From: Fragilaria crotonensis
Lineage: Eukaryota; Bacillariophyta; Fragilariophyceae; Fragilariales; Fragilariaceae
DNA length: 26,176 bases
Assembly (NCBI GenBank): GCA_022925895.1
Contig: JAKSYS010000776.1
Span: 1-26,176, forward strand
Reading direction: 5' to 3'
The position numbers were made by a program, and so were the translations under genes. Below, in pieces: positions 1 through 10,478 of the stretch (its first letter is position 1; every line of letters starts with the position of its first letter). A model generated the notes under the pieces. That model was not told the origin of the DNA. It saw only the letters and a program-made list of their open reading frames with translations, and ran no database searches.

Positions 1-2946
1 CTATGGCAATTCGTGTCGATTCTTCCAGGAAGGTTTTCTTTGATTGTGGTGCGACTCTACATCTCCCGCGGATGAGGAAATGGAGATCATTACTGCGGAC
101 GGAAGGCTTATAAAGAAACCAGCTTGCGAGGTGCGACGCTTCACTCTTATTCCCATTACTTTGCCTATCGACGATCATCTTTCTTCTACGACAATTCGGA
201 CTATGACTGTATCATCCTTGTTAGCAGTCCTCCAGCATCGAACTGCTCTACAAGAGCCCCACTGGTGACAACGAAGATCTTTGTGATGTGGCAATGACCT
301 TGAACTATTCCATTGCTTCGATACATTGGAATCAAGCGACCTGCCTTCGTATGCCCACTATACAAATAAGTCCTCACCCATACCTGTCATTCGACCAGAC
401 AGAGTGTCAGAAACGCTGCTCGACTATCTCGATCATTCGCCTTGAGATCTATCGAAAGCGCTTGGTCGCGCTCTTTCCAGGGCTGTTCCTTCTACATTGA
501 ACGAGCCCTTTTTTCATCTGCTGGGATGGTGCGACGGAAGGGAAGGCGCCTACGTGGTGGAGTTGGTGGATTCACCTAGGTGACATGAACAATGGTCCTG
601 TCACTTGCACGATTTTAGCACTAGAGCAATCCAACCAAGCGTACTCCAACCTCGCTGACGAGCTCTATGTGACTGCTACTGCTGATACCGAACTCGCTTA
701 AAGAGCCGAATTTATTTGTCATCACTCAAACTGAGCAAGGTAATTTTGAAACCGCAACATCCGACGACGAACGTGGAGATGGCAGCAACATTGTGATCGA
801 TGCATTGATAGTATCTCATCGTTAAGTTATCGTGGCACCGAATCGATGCTATCCCCGTCGAACTCTCCAAAAGTCAAGCGATCACAACGTCTGTCTCACC
901 TTGAGAAGTCACATCGACTTGTGCAAAAGTGCGACTCTTGGGCAATGCTAGGAGATACAGAGGAGAGTCGTGCCACCTTTGAATCACAAGTGCCAGTCCT
1001 CCTATCCGTCCTCCACAGTCATGCTCAGGTATTTTCACTCCGACATTGTTTCGTTAGGAACGTTGAAGCGACTCCCTTTTATCATGTCCTGAGCTGGCTG
1101 TCTCAGCGTGAGGATTATTTTACTGCTTCTTGCATCGCCCTTGGGCTCCTTGGTGATGTGGAATCGTGGCACGAACTTAAGCTCCTCAAATGCACTGGAG
1201 AAGATGACTACGACGATGATCAAGACAGCCTCGAGTGTATTTTGGACAGTATTGTCCCCCTTTATCCGAAAGGAACGCTATCATTGTATCCTAGACAGTC
1301 CGTTGTCTCTCACGTGGCCGATATAATAGGTTGCTTAGCGAAAGGTGGCCTTGTCATGTCAACGATCTTGGATTCCTTCTGCGACGCAACACAGACTATG
1401 ACTCAGCAAAGGCCGAGTTAATGCTTGCGGCCGTGACTACAAGATGTGTGTCTCGTGAGCCTGAGACGGTAAATATTGCTATGGGATCAGGGTACGAATA
1501 CTCCGAAAACTCCAATCCGGAAGACCTGCTTTGGGCTCTGAGGGCGCTTCTATCTGTTGGTGTTGCGAGAGATGAATTGTCCCGAGCTATTGTGCTTGTG
1601 AACGTTGCTATGCCTGACGAATTACGGTATCGAAAACCCACGAGCTCCGATGCGCGCTCGCCCCCTCTGGACTTCTGCAAGGCTATGGTTTCCACTATCA
1701 TATCAGCGTCTCCGGATGCGGCGTCTCTTCTGCTGGGCTTAGTTGATGAGGAGTCTCGGAAAAGATATTGGAGGTCTCTTTCACGGGAGGCTCAACTTGA
1801 GTTTGCACTCATTGATGTTGACGACAAATGTCCGTTGCTGTGCCAGGAAGAAGTTCGAATATGGGCGCTGAAGTGCTTAGACGAGTGTGTCACCCAGGAA
1901 GCGTCACCAACTGCAGTCAATCTGAATGATTTGATGCCCACGAGCTGGTTGCGAAGGTTGTGCGAGGCTGCTTACAAAACGCAGAATGCGACTTCGGTCA
2001 GATTCTAACATATGGCGTTTCTGACAGTCCCGATGACGATGACGAGGGGACGCTGAATTACGTGACTGAATTCGCGAACATTCAGCAAGCCCTCACGGCT
2101 ACCTCATCTAGTGGCGGGCTTGATTTTGACCTCATTATTCCTGCGCTTCTCATTTTGCAGCAGCGCGAAATGACTTGGAACGAGGAAGCTGTGGTCTCAA
2201 CTCAACGTGTCTTGGATGCAGCATGTTACATGGCAGGTCGTCATGGACATTGCACTTTTCCCTTCGATGGCTCGACTGTCATGCGGCAATGCGTATCGGC
2301 AAGCAATGTAGCTGCTGGAGCTAACTTACTCGGAGGCACGAATGGCTTGGTCCTGAGTTGCTGTGATATTCTGATCCAAGGCGCGGCACTCGACATGGCG
2401 ACAGCTGAATCATATATATTAGATGACAATCTGTCACCGGCAGTTTTGACTTCACGTGAAGCTGATCGAGAAAATGCCTTCGCGATTACTGACGGGCACC
2501 GCCAGGTCTTGTGGCTGCTCTTGAACCACGTGCTTAACGTGCGAACGTTCGGAGAGTTTCGTCCCATCCACATGCGGGGTAAGGTGGACCCCGTATTTGC
2601 CGCGCAAGCTTGTCTGCGAACATGGTTGGCATTGTCTAGTTCAACAGACTCAACCCCTTGGTTAGTGAAATGGTTGCGCCGCAATCTTGAGATTGACGGC
2701 GAAAAAATTAGTCCCAAAAGGCTTGCCTGTGCCGCGCTCACGCGAGTCCTGATGTGGCCGACCTCGGATCAGTCTACAGACGAATTAGCCACAATCATTG
2801 GGGTTGAGAGCACCTTCCTTGTCCAACTTGCGCAGTCTTGCCATGGTTTGTTGGAAACCGTTCCCCAGTCGGTGGCAGAAGACATTATTGCCCGTGCCGA
2901 CGACAACTTTCGTTCTCCAATACCTTTCCCATTAGCCACCTTATAG
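1..2946 (+). pseudogene. Unknown large protein, 5'-truncated by the window and broken by many frame changes
   Basis: Protein-like sequence runs almost continuously to the TAG at 2944-2946 but changes frame repeatedly. Approximate open blocks are 44-200, 215-316, 317-578, 579-698, 700-822, 822-1377, 1377-1938 and 1938-2946, with an in-frame TGA at 443-445. The best preserved parts are 846-1421, 1331-2008 and 1960-2946. Most switches can be reconciled by one base in a short homopolymer (T317-318, G579-580, T698-699, T822-823, T1377-1378, C1937-1939). The translation is rich in Leu/Ala/Ser helices (for example NPEDLLWALRALLSVGV) with short acidic linkers (SPDDDDEGT), which suggests a helical-repeat protein. 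I recognise no domain or catalytic motif. The start lies outside the window or in the worst part. It may be a true pseudogene, a disrupted allele, or a functional gene in poorly polished sequence; the density of breaks, highest in the first 850 bp, favours decay or bad local sequence. That a gene was here is fairly sure; its identity is not. Confidence 0.5.
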
Positions 2947-3531
2947 TGTTTGCTTCGCTTAAATCAACCCTCTTGCTTCGCTCCACATTCTTCTACGAGA
3001 AGTGTTTGATTTCCTGACTCTACAACAACAGCTATTGTAGTTTAAGAATTGATCGGCGTAGCGCAAATACTACAAGCCAGTGCTTACAGATTGTGATGGC
3101 GTGGTAAACCGTCAAACTACCGGTAGAAGTTTTCTGTTTGCCCATCTGTATACTATACCGGTAGGATATGTCAGCATGCGAGTACCTACCGGTAGTACCA
3201 GGTGGTAATCATACCGAAGTTGTGGTACAACTACTTGTACCAGGTATGGAGGACGAATTGTCTACTGTTGTTTGTTTGTTTGTTTGTTTGTCTGCGTAGA
3301 TAAAATCACCAACACACTTGGACCAGCACACACATCGACGAACAACAAAAACGCATTCCGAGAAGAATACTCCAGCTAGACTCTAGACTGCAGTATCAGA
3401 TAGGTCCTATGTTCATAGCAGACGAGACCATTGCCCCCCGTTTCCTCATGCGGGTTGCCAGCAGCCGGCATGGAGCCAGAGAAAGACATATTTGCTCCTG
3501 ATTGTTTCCGACCCTAATCCGTGTTTTGAAA
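2947..3531. other. Intergenic/promoter region upstream of the XPF gene with palindromes and a TTTG microsatellite
   Basis: No convincing gene is seen. Three copies of the palindrome TACCGGTA lie at 3118-3125, 3156-3163 and 3187-3194, followed by GTAC-rich sequence to about 3245. Five perfect TTTG units lie at 3271-3290. An apparent upstream extension of the XPF reading frame at 3502 begins with TTG rather than ATG and is not needed. The region presumably carries the XPF promoter and 5' UTR and the 3' end of the upstream gene; no clear TATA box was identified. Confidence 0.6.
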
Positions 3532-6500
3532 ATGTCGACTTCGAATAGAAATGATACAAGGAACGACGATGACGAGTCCAGCACTCAACATCCACTGGTT
3601 CCAACCGGCCTCCTGCCCGCGTACTTGGCTGAAGCCTTCGGAGAAATATATGAAGAAGACGGCCTCTTGGTTTTGGGTAAGGGATTGGGGTTGTTGCCTC
3701 TGTTAGCTGCCTTTGTCCGTTTCTACGGTGACGTTGAAGAAGGATATAGTGCAGATTCCAACGCAAAGAAGCCTCCGCTTGTCTTTGTTTTGGGTCTCAA
3801 GGACAATGAACGCAACGCGCTGGTATCGATACTGGAAACATGGGGAACACCTCCACATCTTCTTCCGACAATGGTGACGAACGAGAGTGGACAAGGAAAA
3901 GATCGAGCCGGTAGGTTTCTTCGAGGCTTTTGTAATCAGGTTTACTTATATTTCCCTGGCGAGAACTCACTGATTTCTCTCAGTTCTTTTCCAGCAAGGT
4001 GGAATTTTTTGTATTACGACGCGTATTCTTATTGTAGACCTTTTGACTAGCATCGCCAACCCCAGCGACATTGAGGGAATGCTGGTTGCGCATGCCGAGA
4101 ATGTGACAGAACAATCCACCGAGGCATTCATTCTTAGAATCTTTCAGACGCAAAAGCAATTCGCCTCGAAGGATGGAACTGGTAAGGGATTCATCAAAGC
4201 TTTTTCGGAATCACCTGAGGTGCTTCTTTCGGGTTTTGCCAAGATTGACAAGGTGATGAAGGCTCTGTATGTGCGGCGACTATATTTGTACCCACGATTT
4301 CACTCGACCATCGCTGATGAACTTGAGCGACGAGCCCCTCATGTGGATGAACTCCATCAACAATTGACGCCAAAGATGAAGGAGATCCAAAATGCAATAG
4401 CTGCTGCAGTGCAAACATGTATTCGAGAGCTTAAGGCGTCAACAACCTTGCTGGAGTGGAAGGACGACGAGCTGTCTGTTGAGAACTGCGTCACGCAAGA
4501 CTTTGATCGGGCTATTTCACGGCAGTTGGAAGGTGACTGGCACCGTCTCAAACCTCAGACAAAGCAACTAGTTCAAGACCTCCGTACACTCCGAACTCTT
4601 TTTCTGTCTCTGATTCATTATGATTGCATTGCCTTCTGGAAACTGATTAACTCTATCAAGACGATTTCCGCTGCATCGCGGCAGCCAAGCATGTGGTTGT
4701 TTACTCCTGCTGCCGATATGCTTTTTCGAAAAGCCAAAGAGCGCTTGTACAATGTTGTAAGGCCAAAGCCGACAAAGAATGTGCCTAACCCCGTTGCCAA
4801 ACTTGAACCTATCTTGGAAGAGAATCCCAAATGGCGGCTTTTGCGACAGATTGTCAAGGAAATTCATGACGAAACCGCGAAATCTACAAAGACAACGGCT
4901 CCTGTAAATGTCCTCATCATGGTCAAAGATGAGACATCAGTGGAAGTGATACGCAGCTATCTTGTGGATGGCAAAGAAAAGACTATGACAGGTCGCTGGC
5001 TACGATATCTAGAAGGTCACAACGATCGGTCCAGATCAATTACCAAAAACGCCGGTGGCTCCTCTGCCATCACTGAAGAAAGTCGACTGCTACTCGAAGA
5101 TGAACAACGTGCTCGACAAGCTCTCTATGGTCGAAACTCATCGAGGGCCTTGTCAGGATCGAAACGCAAGAACTTAAACCAAGTCCCTGACTACATGCGC
5201 AAGCATCGCAAGGTTGCTGCTGAAAAGAGTCGAGGCATAGCTACGAGACAGACCGAAGACCTAGAACGCAGGGCTGTACTAGATGAAGCGTTGGAGGTCA
5301 CAGACCACGATTTAGGTTCCACGTTGCCGCGCTTATTAGAAAGGAACGAGGAGGACAACGATGACAACGATGAATCCAAGTGGTTCGACGTTCACATGGC
5401 AAACGAAATGCGACTGTTCATCAGAAGTTATTCATCGATTGATGGAGATCAAGCAAGTTTATTGCTTCAAGATCTCAACCCTCGTTATGTCGTCCTCTAT
5501 GACGCGGATGTCTCTTTCGTTCGAGCAGTTGAAATCCACTCCAGTTTGCAACCTGATGATCAGGAACGTATTCGGGTATATTTCATGCTGTTCGAAGCCA
5601 GTGCGGAAGAAAAGAAATTCCGAAAGGCACTTGAACGAGAGCAGAACGCCTTTGAACGGCTGATTCACCACAAAAAGATAATGGCACCCACCTTTAACAC
5701 ATTGTCCGGAACAACTCAAGAGATGCAGCAGGCTATGGAGAGTGGGTGTGTGGCAGGAACTTATGCCGGCGGTTCGTTGCCGCTGTCTGTTGACACTCGC
5801 ACTGGAAGAGGGAAGGCCAAGGCTGACTCTGAGAAAAGAGACATCGCTGTTGATGTGCGAGAATTTCGTTCGGCTCTACCTTCCATATTGCACCAAGGAG
5901 GCATGCGCCTTGCCCCAGTGACTCTGAACGTCGGCGATTTTGTGCTCAGCAATGTGCATTGTGTCGAGAGGAAGTCAATCTCTGATCTTTTCGGGAGCTT
6001 CGCATCCGGTCGGCTCTTCACACAAGCCGAGAGCATGTCGAAATATTACAAGTGCCCTTGCCTTCTTATCGAATTTGACCCCAGCAAGTCGTTTTGCTTA
6101 CAGAACGTTAATGAAATGGGAATCGAAATTCGAACAGACTCGGTTTGCTCAAAGATGGTTCTACTGACGTCGCACTTTCCTCAATTACGGCTCCTCTGGT
6201 CGCGGAGTCCCCACGAGACTCTGCGGATCTTCAAGGATTTGAAGCAGAACCACGATGAGGTAGATGTTGACAAGGCTGTTGAAATCGGCAGAAACGAATC
6301 AGTTGAAGCTTTCCTGAAGGAAGCGGACGAAGACGACGACGAAATCAATGAAGTTGCACGTGACATGCTGTTGCGGTTACCGGGAGTCAACGTCCACAAC
6401 GCAAGGAAGATCATGCAAGGGTGTGATTCGATTGCAGAATTAGTAGACTTGCCACGCGACGAACTGAAACGCATCGCTGGACCTGTTACCGGGCAAAGCT

Positions 6501-6541
6501 CTTCACGTTCTTTCGCCAAAAGATGGGAGCGACGTAATTGA
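3532..6541 (+). CDS. XPF: XPF/ERCC4/RAD1-family structure-specific DNA repair endonuclease
   Basis: Catalytic subunit of the XPF-ERCC1 type nuclease, which cuts 5' of lesions in nucleotide excision repair and acts in crosslink and recombination repair in the nucleus. The coding sequence is 3532-3910 joined to 3984-6541 (978 aa; human XPF is about 916). The intron at 3911-3983 has GTAGGT and CTCAG ends, and splicing restores the conserved segment around QQGGIFCITTRILIVDLLT. The N-terminal half is the degenerate SF2 helicase-like region (EAFILRIF, KGFIKAF) with no Walker A motif, as usual in this family. The ERCC4 nuclease motif is intact: GDF, then VERKSISD with E788, R789, K790 and D794. A C-terminal tandem helix-hairpin-helix region (LLRLPGVNVHNARKIM) lies at about residues 920-965. 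The middle holds an acidic, lysine-rich linker typical of the family. The ATG at 3532 was chosen because the upstream in-frame extension has only a TTG. No frame breaks. Very confident. Confidence 0.95.
3911..3983 (+). other. Spliceosomal intron of the XPF gene (73 bp)
   Basis: The donor is GTAGGT and the acceptor follows the pyrimidine-rich TTTCTCTCAG. A second AG at 3993-3994 (TTTTCCAG) is a tempting acceptor but leaves the wrong phase. Only the acceptor at 3983 joins the GCC-G phase of exon 1 to the exon 2 frame that contains the conserved QGG and ILIVDLLT residues. Confidence 0.85.
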
Positions 6542-6866
6542 GCCGTTTGCTTGCTGACAGGAAAATGGTCTTGTGGCGCTATTGAGATCTACCTAAACCA
6601 ACTTCGACCTTCCACTGTCGATATAATTCCGAAGCTCAATTCATGCTTGCTGCAGTCAAACCTCGCTTCTGCCATTAGTCACTTAGTGTTGGCTATTGGC
6701 TACTATTTCCGATATCTACATATGCTATGCTAGCTATTTTCGACGTGGATGCTTTATTCGAGTCAGGTAGACTCATCAACGACGTTCAACTTGTTGACAA
6801 CGAAGTGTCTATCGGAGAAGGTCATCCATCCATCAGTAGCAGGTAACATCATAAGACTGATAATAC
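6542..6866. other. Convergent intergenic spacer between the XPF gene and the PsbQ-like gene
   Basis: This is 325 bp between two stop codons on opposite strands. Short open stretches here have no recognisable protein character. It should contain both 3' UTRs. Nothing else is seen. Confidence 0.6.
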
Positions 6867-7421
6867 TCAAGGCATTGTTGCCTCATCGCTATACTGCAAC
6901 GGTATGGTCAAGGAGTCTTCCGCAACAGCCACAAAACTTGCCAATGCCGTGACACTGTCCTTGTAGACTCCCAATAGCTCGCCATCTTTCAGCTTTCTGC
7001 CCCTGACACCGAATCCAGCCGTAGTGTACAACTTTTCGAACGATGAAATAAAGCTTTGGTACGAAGAAGCCAGTTTTTCGGCATCCATGCCATCTTCTCC
7101 CCCACGGACCAGCGTGGTGCATGCCTTGCGAATCTCGGAAATGGGAGGCTCTCGGATCGCTGCCATTAACTCCAGGTACTGATCATTCACGACATAAAGT
7201 TCTAGTGCATCAATCAGCTTCTGGGCACGCTTGACGCCTCGAATGGCGGTGGATGAGGCGACCTTGTTTGTAACGTCAGCGTGAGCTGCGTGTGGAAGTA
7301 GGACGGATCCGGCAAGCGATGCCGCTGCTGCATCCAGAAGCTGTCGACGGGAAGAAGGGGAGACTACCGAAAATCCTTGGACCACCGTCAGGCAAGAGAG
7401 AAGCAACAACGTTAACTTCAT
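6867..7421 (-). CDS. Predicted thylakoid-lumen PsbQ-like (oxygen-evolving complex) protein
   Basis: A 184-aa precursor with three-step targeting visible in order. A hydrophobic signal peptide (residues 1-16) ends VVQG, with F17 at the expected cleavage site, the classic diatom plastid-import signature. A Ser/Arg-rich transit stretch (SVVSPSSRR) follows. Then comes a twin-arginine (R25-R26) plus hydrophobic segment ending AHA before D49, as in Tat-dependent lumenal signals. The mature part is about 136 aa, mostly amphipathic helix with no Cys and no metal motif, consistent with a four-helix bundle of the PsbQ/PsbQ' type that stabilises photosystem II oxygen evolution. The start ATG is at 7419-7421 and the stop is TGA. 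The targeting is seen directly; the PsbQ assignment comes from size, topology and helical pattern and could instead be another lumenal four-helix protein. Its promoter lies in the divergent spacer shared with the gene at 7997. Confidence 0.75.
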   Translation of the reverse strand: MKLTLLLLSCLTVVQGFSVVSPSSRRQLLDAAAASLAGSVLLPHAAHADVTNKVASSTAIRGVKRAQKLIDALELYVVNDQYLELMAAIREPPISEIRKACTTLVRGGEDGMDAEKLASSYQSFISSFEKLYTTAGFGVRGRKLKDGELLGVYKDSVTALASFVAVAEDSLTIPLQYSDEATMP

Positions 7422-7996
7422 GATGAGTTTCGAGTATATACTTGTTGATGTGCACGATGACGTGATTTCAATCCGATGGCGGTAGTGTTTTTCGCTTTTA
7501 CTGATGCTGTGATGAGTGAGTCATGACTCCTGGTTCATGACTCATAACATGTGACATCCTTACTATCTAGCACTATGCTCTAGTAGAGGGCGTATTTGGG
7601 AGGTGGCGCGAGGGGCGTTGCCTTGTGGCTGGCGTTGTTAACGGGTGTGTGATCTGTTATTTAGATGGCGTACTGTGCGAGGTAGGCGGTTACCAGGTAC
7701 TGGTAGTACTCATGCAACGTCATGCACGTGTACTCCAGTACCAGGTACCAGGTACTGTATCTCGTACAAGGTACTTGTACATCGCCAGTACTCCAGTATG
7801 GAATATATCTATGACATGTACCGGTCCTTCACCACCAAGGGAAACATCATAGAAGAAGAAGTAAAAGCAACTTACCACTGCCGTGTCGTCAAGGACTGCA
7901 GTCCCTGGTAGCAGCCAACATCGTCTGGTTTCAGGTTCCAGGATACTCCGGAGAACACTGTAGTTGGTTGTCAATCGCCGTCCTCGTCAGGATACG
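7422..7996. promoter_or_regulatory. Divergent promoter spacer rich in GTAC palindromes and hairpins
   Basis: This is 575 bp between two gene starts on opposite strands. It contains a cluster of GGTACC/GTAC motifs at 7690-7815, including a near-palindrome flanked by CAGTACC and GGTACTG (7736-7757). A 7-bp stem with a 3-nt loop, GTACAAG-GTA-CTTGTAC, lies at 7764-7780. The inverted TGAGTCATGACTC block at about 7515-7527 resembles an AP-1/bZIP half-site pair, which is a guess. Short open frames in this region begin with non-ATG codons and look spurious. Confidence 0.45.
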
Positions 7997-8412
7997 ATGG
8001 TTTTTGAGTTGCCCGAAGCAGTTGTCGATGACGGCACAGACATAGACGATTGGCCAGAGAGTGATGTCGAATGTGATGCACCAGCGGAACAAGACGAACT
8101 GGTGCGAGAGCTTGACTACGAATGGGAGCAAGAACAGAACCGATATTTCCGTGAGGCTGATGATGAGATTCAGCGTCAACTGGAACAAGAAATCGATGAT
8201 GCTATTAAAAGGAACTAGATGAACGGATGGAGGAACAGCTCAACAAATATATGCAACGACAACAACAAATAGAAGACGACATTGAGAGCGTTTTGTACAT
8301 GGAAAGAATCCTTGGTTTCACTGAGCAGCGCCCTGCTCTTCCCGTGACAGTTGCAGACGTTGATGCGACGATCCAGCCAATAGTTAAGGCCATATGGCAA
8401 ATGAAAGCTTAA
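7997..8412 (+). CDS. Small acidic coiled-coil protein of unknown function, one frame break
   Basis: An ATG at 7997 opens a strongly acidic, Gln/Glu-rich helical protein (for example LDYEWEQEQNRYFREADDE) that reads to a TAG at 8216-8218. The other half, with the same heptad-like charge pattern (KELDERMEEQLNKYMQRQQQ), continues in the next frame to the TAA at 8410-8412. The two halves meet at the A run 8207-8210 (ATTAAAAGG); one base is missing for a continuous protein of about 138 aa. No known domain was recognised; a coiled-coil adaptor or cofactor subunit is possible but unproven. The upstream in-frame extension begins with TTG and was not used. The gene converges with the Tcd-like gene. The break may be a homopolymer sequencing error or a real mutation. 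Confidence 0.5.
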
Positions 8413-8595
8413 GCAAATTGCAACGACTGAAGGTCCGCCGCGTGCGTAGGTTGTAAGATGATGGGCTCAGCTGCCTGCACGTATGGCACATTTTGCAACC
8501 GTTACATCGTTGGAGGAGAAAAGAACTACAGTGGCGCGCAGGGATTATTCTATAAGAGTTCTTTGTACAAACGTAGCTGTAGATATTCAAGTAAT

Positions 8596-9990
8596 TCAAT
8601 CGATGCGACACGATCGAAGTCGCTGTTCAATCTTCTGGCGGACATTCTCAGGCACGCTTTCTTGATTGTCGACATCAAACTTTTTCAGTGCTCTGCATCC
8701 CATCAGGACCAAGTTGTCGCATCTCGAAGGCTTTGTCAGATCCCATCGAACAAGCTCCAAAACAGTCCCAAGCTTATCTCCGGTGACACCGCATCGGTTT
8801 CTCCAGACCTCGAGGAGATATTCAACGTCGTCTCCGTCTATCTGAATAGGCCCGACCCAAATTCCATTGACAATTCGGCCTTCCATGTCATTCTCATCGT
8901 CGCCATGCTCGGTTGCTGGGACGACACCTTCTACTGATTCCCTTATCTTCAGCTCGCGCCGCTTCGCGTGTTGAAAAATACGGTTCCGAACATTGCGACC
9001 AACTCGTTCTCCAGTGACAGGGGCGAAAGGCTTATTTCCTAGCTCACAAAGTGCCGTGGCGGCAAGAGTCTGTCCCATCACTGCAGGCATGGTGCCCAAC
9101 ACAGGTATGATACGGATTCTCATGCCGTCGACAGCACCAAATTGATGAACGCCTTGCTCCTTTTGCTCATCCGTAAAATCCGCTAGCTTGACAACGGTCT
9201 TTTCCGAACTATACACCACCGTCAGCTTCTCCATATCATCCATGTATGACGTGTCTCCGTGTAGCAGACGTTTGATGGATTGGCGAAGTTTGCTGGCCAG
9301 AGGGTCGCGACTGGCAGTCCGAAGGTCCGAAATGTGGAGACGAGTGACATCAGACTTCCCACCCGCACCCATGCAGGAAATGACTCGTACATTGAGCTTC
9401 ATGCATTGCGCCAGCAAGGCCGCCTTGGTGGGAATGTCGTCAATGGCATCAATTACCAAATCCCAATCGTGACCATCGAGCAGCTGGGGTCCAGTTTCTG
9501 CGGTATACATTTGCACGATGTCTTCAAGTACCAAGTATTTGGGATCAGGGCATAGACGCTCGCAGAATCGCTTCATGCAGCTTGCCTTGGGGGTTCCTAC
9601 ATCGGCAAGAGTTGCACAAGCATGACGGTTTAATGACGACAGTGAGACTTGATCAAAGTCAATCATTCGCAGGTGACCAACCCCAGATCGCGCCAGCATA
9701 TGGGCCGCATGAGAGCCCACTCCACCGAGACCAACAACGACAATCTTTGCACCTCGAAGTCGTTCCATGCCGTCATCGCCGAAGTACAGCGTGTGTCGCG
9801 ACAATTGCTCGTCACGGAGTTCCTCGGGTATGCTGCTATTTGTTTTGTGGCGGCCTTTGTCACTTTCGCTGGACCTATCAGACTGTTTCTTTCGATTCCA
9901 TATTGACAGGACCAGCGCTGATGCCGTTGCTCCAAGGATAAAACTTGTCAAGGTCGACCGTAACAACACTGCGTTGGCATGTGCACTCAT
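8596..9990 (-). CDS. TCD1: TcdA/Tcd1-type tRNA threonylcarbamoyladenosine dehydratase, membrane-anchored
   Basis: An E1-like (ThiF/MoeB superfamily) enzyme. The closest family is bacterial TcdA (CsdL) and yeast Tcd1/Tcd2, which use ATP to cyclise t6A37 of ANN-decoding tRNAs to ct6A. It is 464 aa, like the yeast proteins (about 430-450) rather than the 268-aa bacterial enzyme. One N-terminal hydrophobic segment (about residues 8-31) is followed by Arg/Lys, fitting the mitochondrial outer-membrane anchor of the yeast enzymes. Visible motifs are HTLYFGDDGMERLR, nucleotide-binding GLGGVG (87-92), DFDQVSLSSLNRH (from 111), DAIDD (181-185), and the family-specific CMGAGGKSD (206-214) with DPLASKLR. 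There are no zinc CxxC pairs, as expected for TcdA rather than ThiF/MoeB. The C-terminal roughly 120 residues are less conserved. The frame is intact from the ATG at 9988-9990 to TGA. It is divergent from the Rab gene across 488 bp. Confidence 0.88.
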   Translation of the reverse strand: MSAHANAVLLRSTLTSFILGATASALVLSIWNRKKQSDRSSESDKGRHKTNSSIPEELRDEQLSRHTLYFGDDGMERLRGAKIVVVGLGGVGSHAAHMLARSGVGHLRMIDFDQVSLSSLNRHACATLADVGTPKASCMKRFCERLCPDPKYLVLEDIVQMYTAETGPQLLDGHDWDLVIDAIDDIPTKAALLAQCMKLNVRVISCMGAGGKSDVTRLHISDLRTASRDPLASKLRQSIKRLLHGDTSYMDDMEKLTVVYSSEKTVVKLADFTDEQKEQGVHQFGAVDGMRIRIIPVLGTMPAVMGQTLAATALCELGNKPFAPVTGERVGRNVRNRIFQHAKRRELKIRESVEGVVPATEHGDDENDMEGRIVNGIWVGPIQIDGDDVEYLLEVWRNRCGVTGDKLGTVLELVRWDLTKPSRCDNLVLMGCRALKKFDVDNQESVPENVRQKIEQRLRSCRID

Positions 9991-10478
9991 CTTGTTGTTG
10001 TCAATTGTCCGTCGGTTTGTATGGTGTGTGGTGGTCGGAGGTCGGAGGGAGTTCCTCTTTGGCTGTGTGCAAGAAAGGAAAGACTCAAGTCATTAAGTAA
10101 CTGAAGACAAAATATACATACGTGCTACTACCGTAGTACAAGTACGCCGTACTCCACCAGTGCCTACGAGTGTCAGCTGGCAACTGGCAACTGCTGTATG
10201 TTAAGCATGGGCAGCATACGATAGGGAGCAGCGGGGGTGTATCCTCTGGTGTGTACTTCTACTATATCGTTCACGCCTACTGGGTACTATACCATTACTG
10301 CACTAGGTGTTGTGCTGGTCGAGTCATTAGTCATGTGACCGGCTCCCAGAAAATCTGCTGGATTGCATAGCACGTATTATATGTGCATTTTTCCCATACC
10401 GACGAATTAAGAAACTTCCCGTCGACCACCACTTCATTATTGAATAGATTGCAGCGGCCTTGTCTACTTTCAGTTATC
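9991..10478. promoter_or_regulatory. Divergent promoter spacer between the Tcd-like and Rab11-like genes
   Basis: A 488-bp spacer holding both promoters and 5' UTRs. GTAC-rich inverted sequence (about 10126-10160, GTACTACCGTAGTACAAGTACG) resembles the palindromic sequence of the other spacers. No supported gene. Confidence 0.45.

Noticed and set aside
3271-3290. TTTG tract as a functional element
   Set aside because: It is a simple five-unit microsatellite with no partner structure.
3995-3997. Alternative XPF acceptor after TTTTCCAG at 3994
   Set aside because: It leaves one extra base from exon 1 and shifts the conserved QGG segment out of frame.
7625-7911. Plus-strand ORFs in the divergent spacer
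   Set aside because: They lie in palindrome-rich sequence, overlap each other in two frames, and have no conserved motif or coding character.
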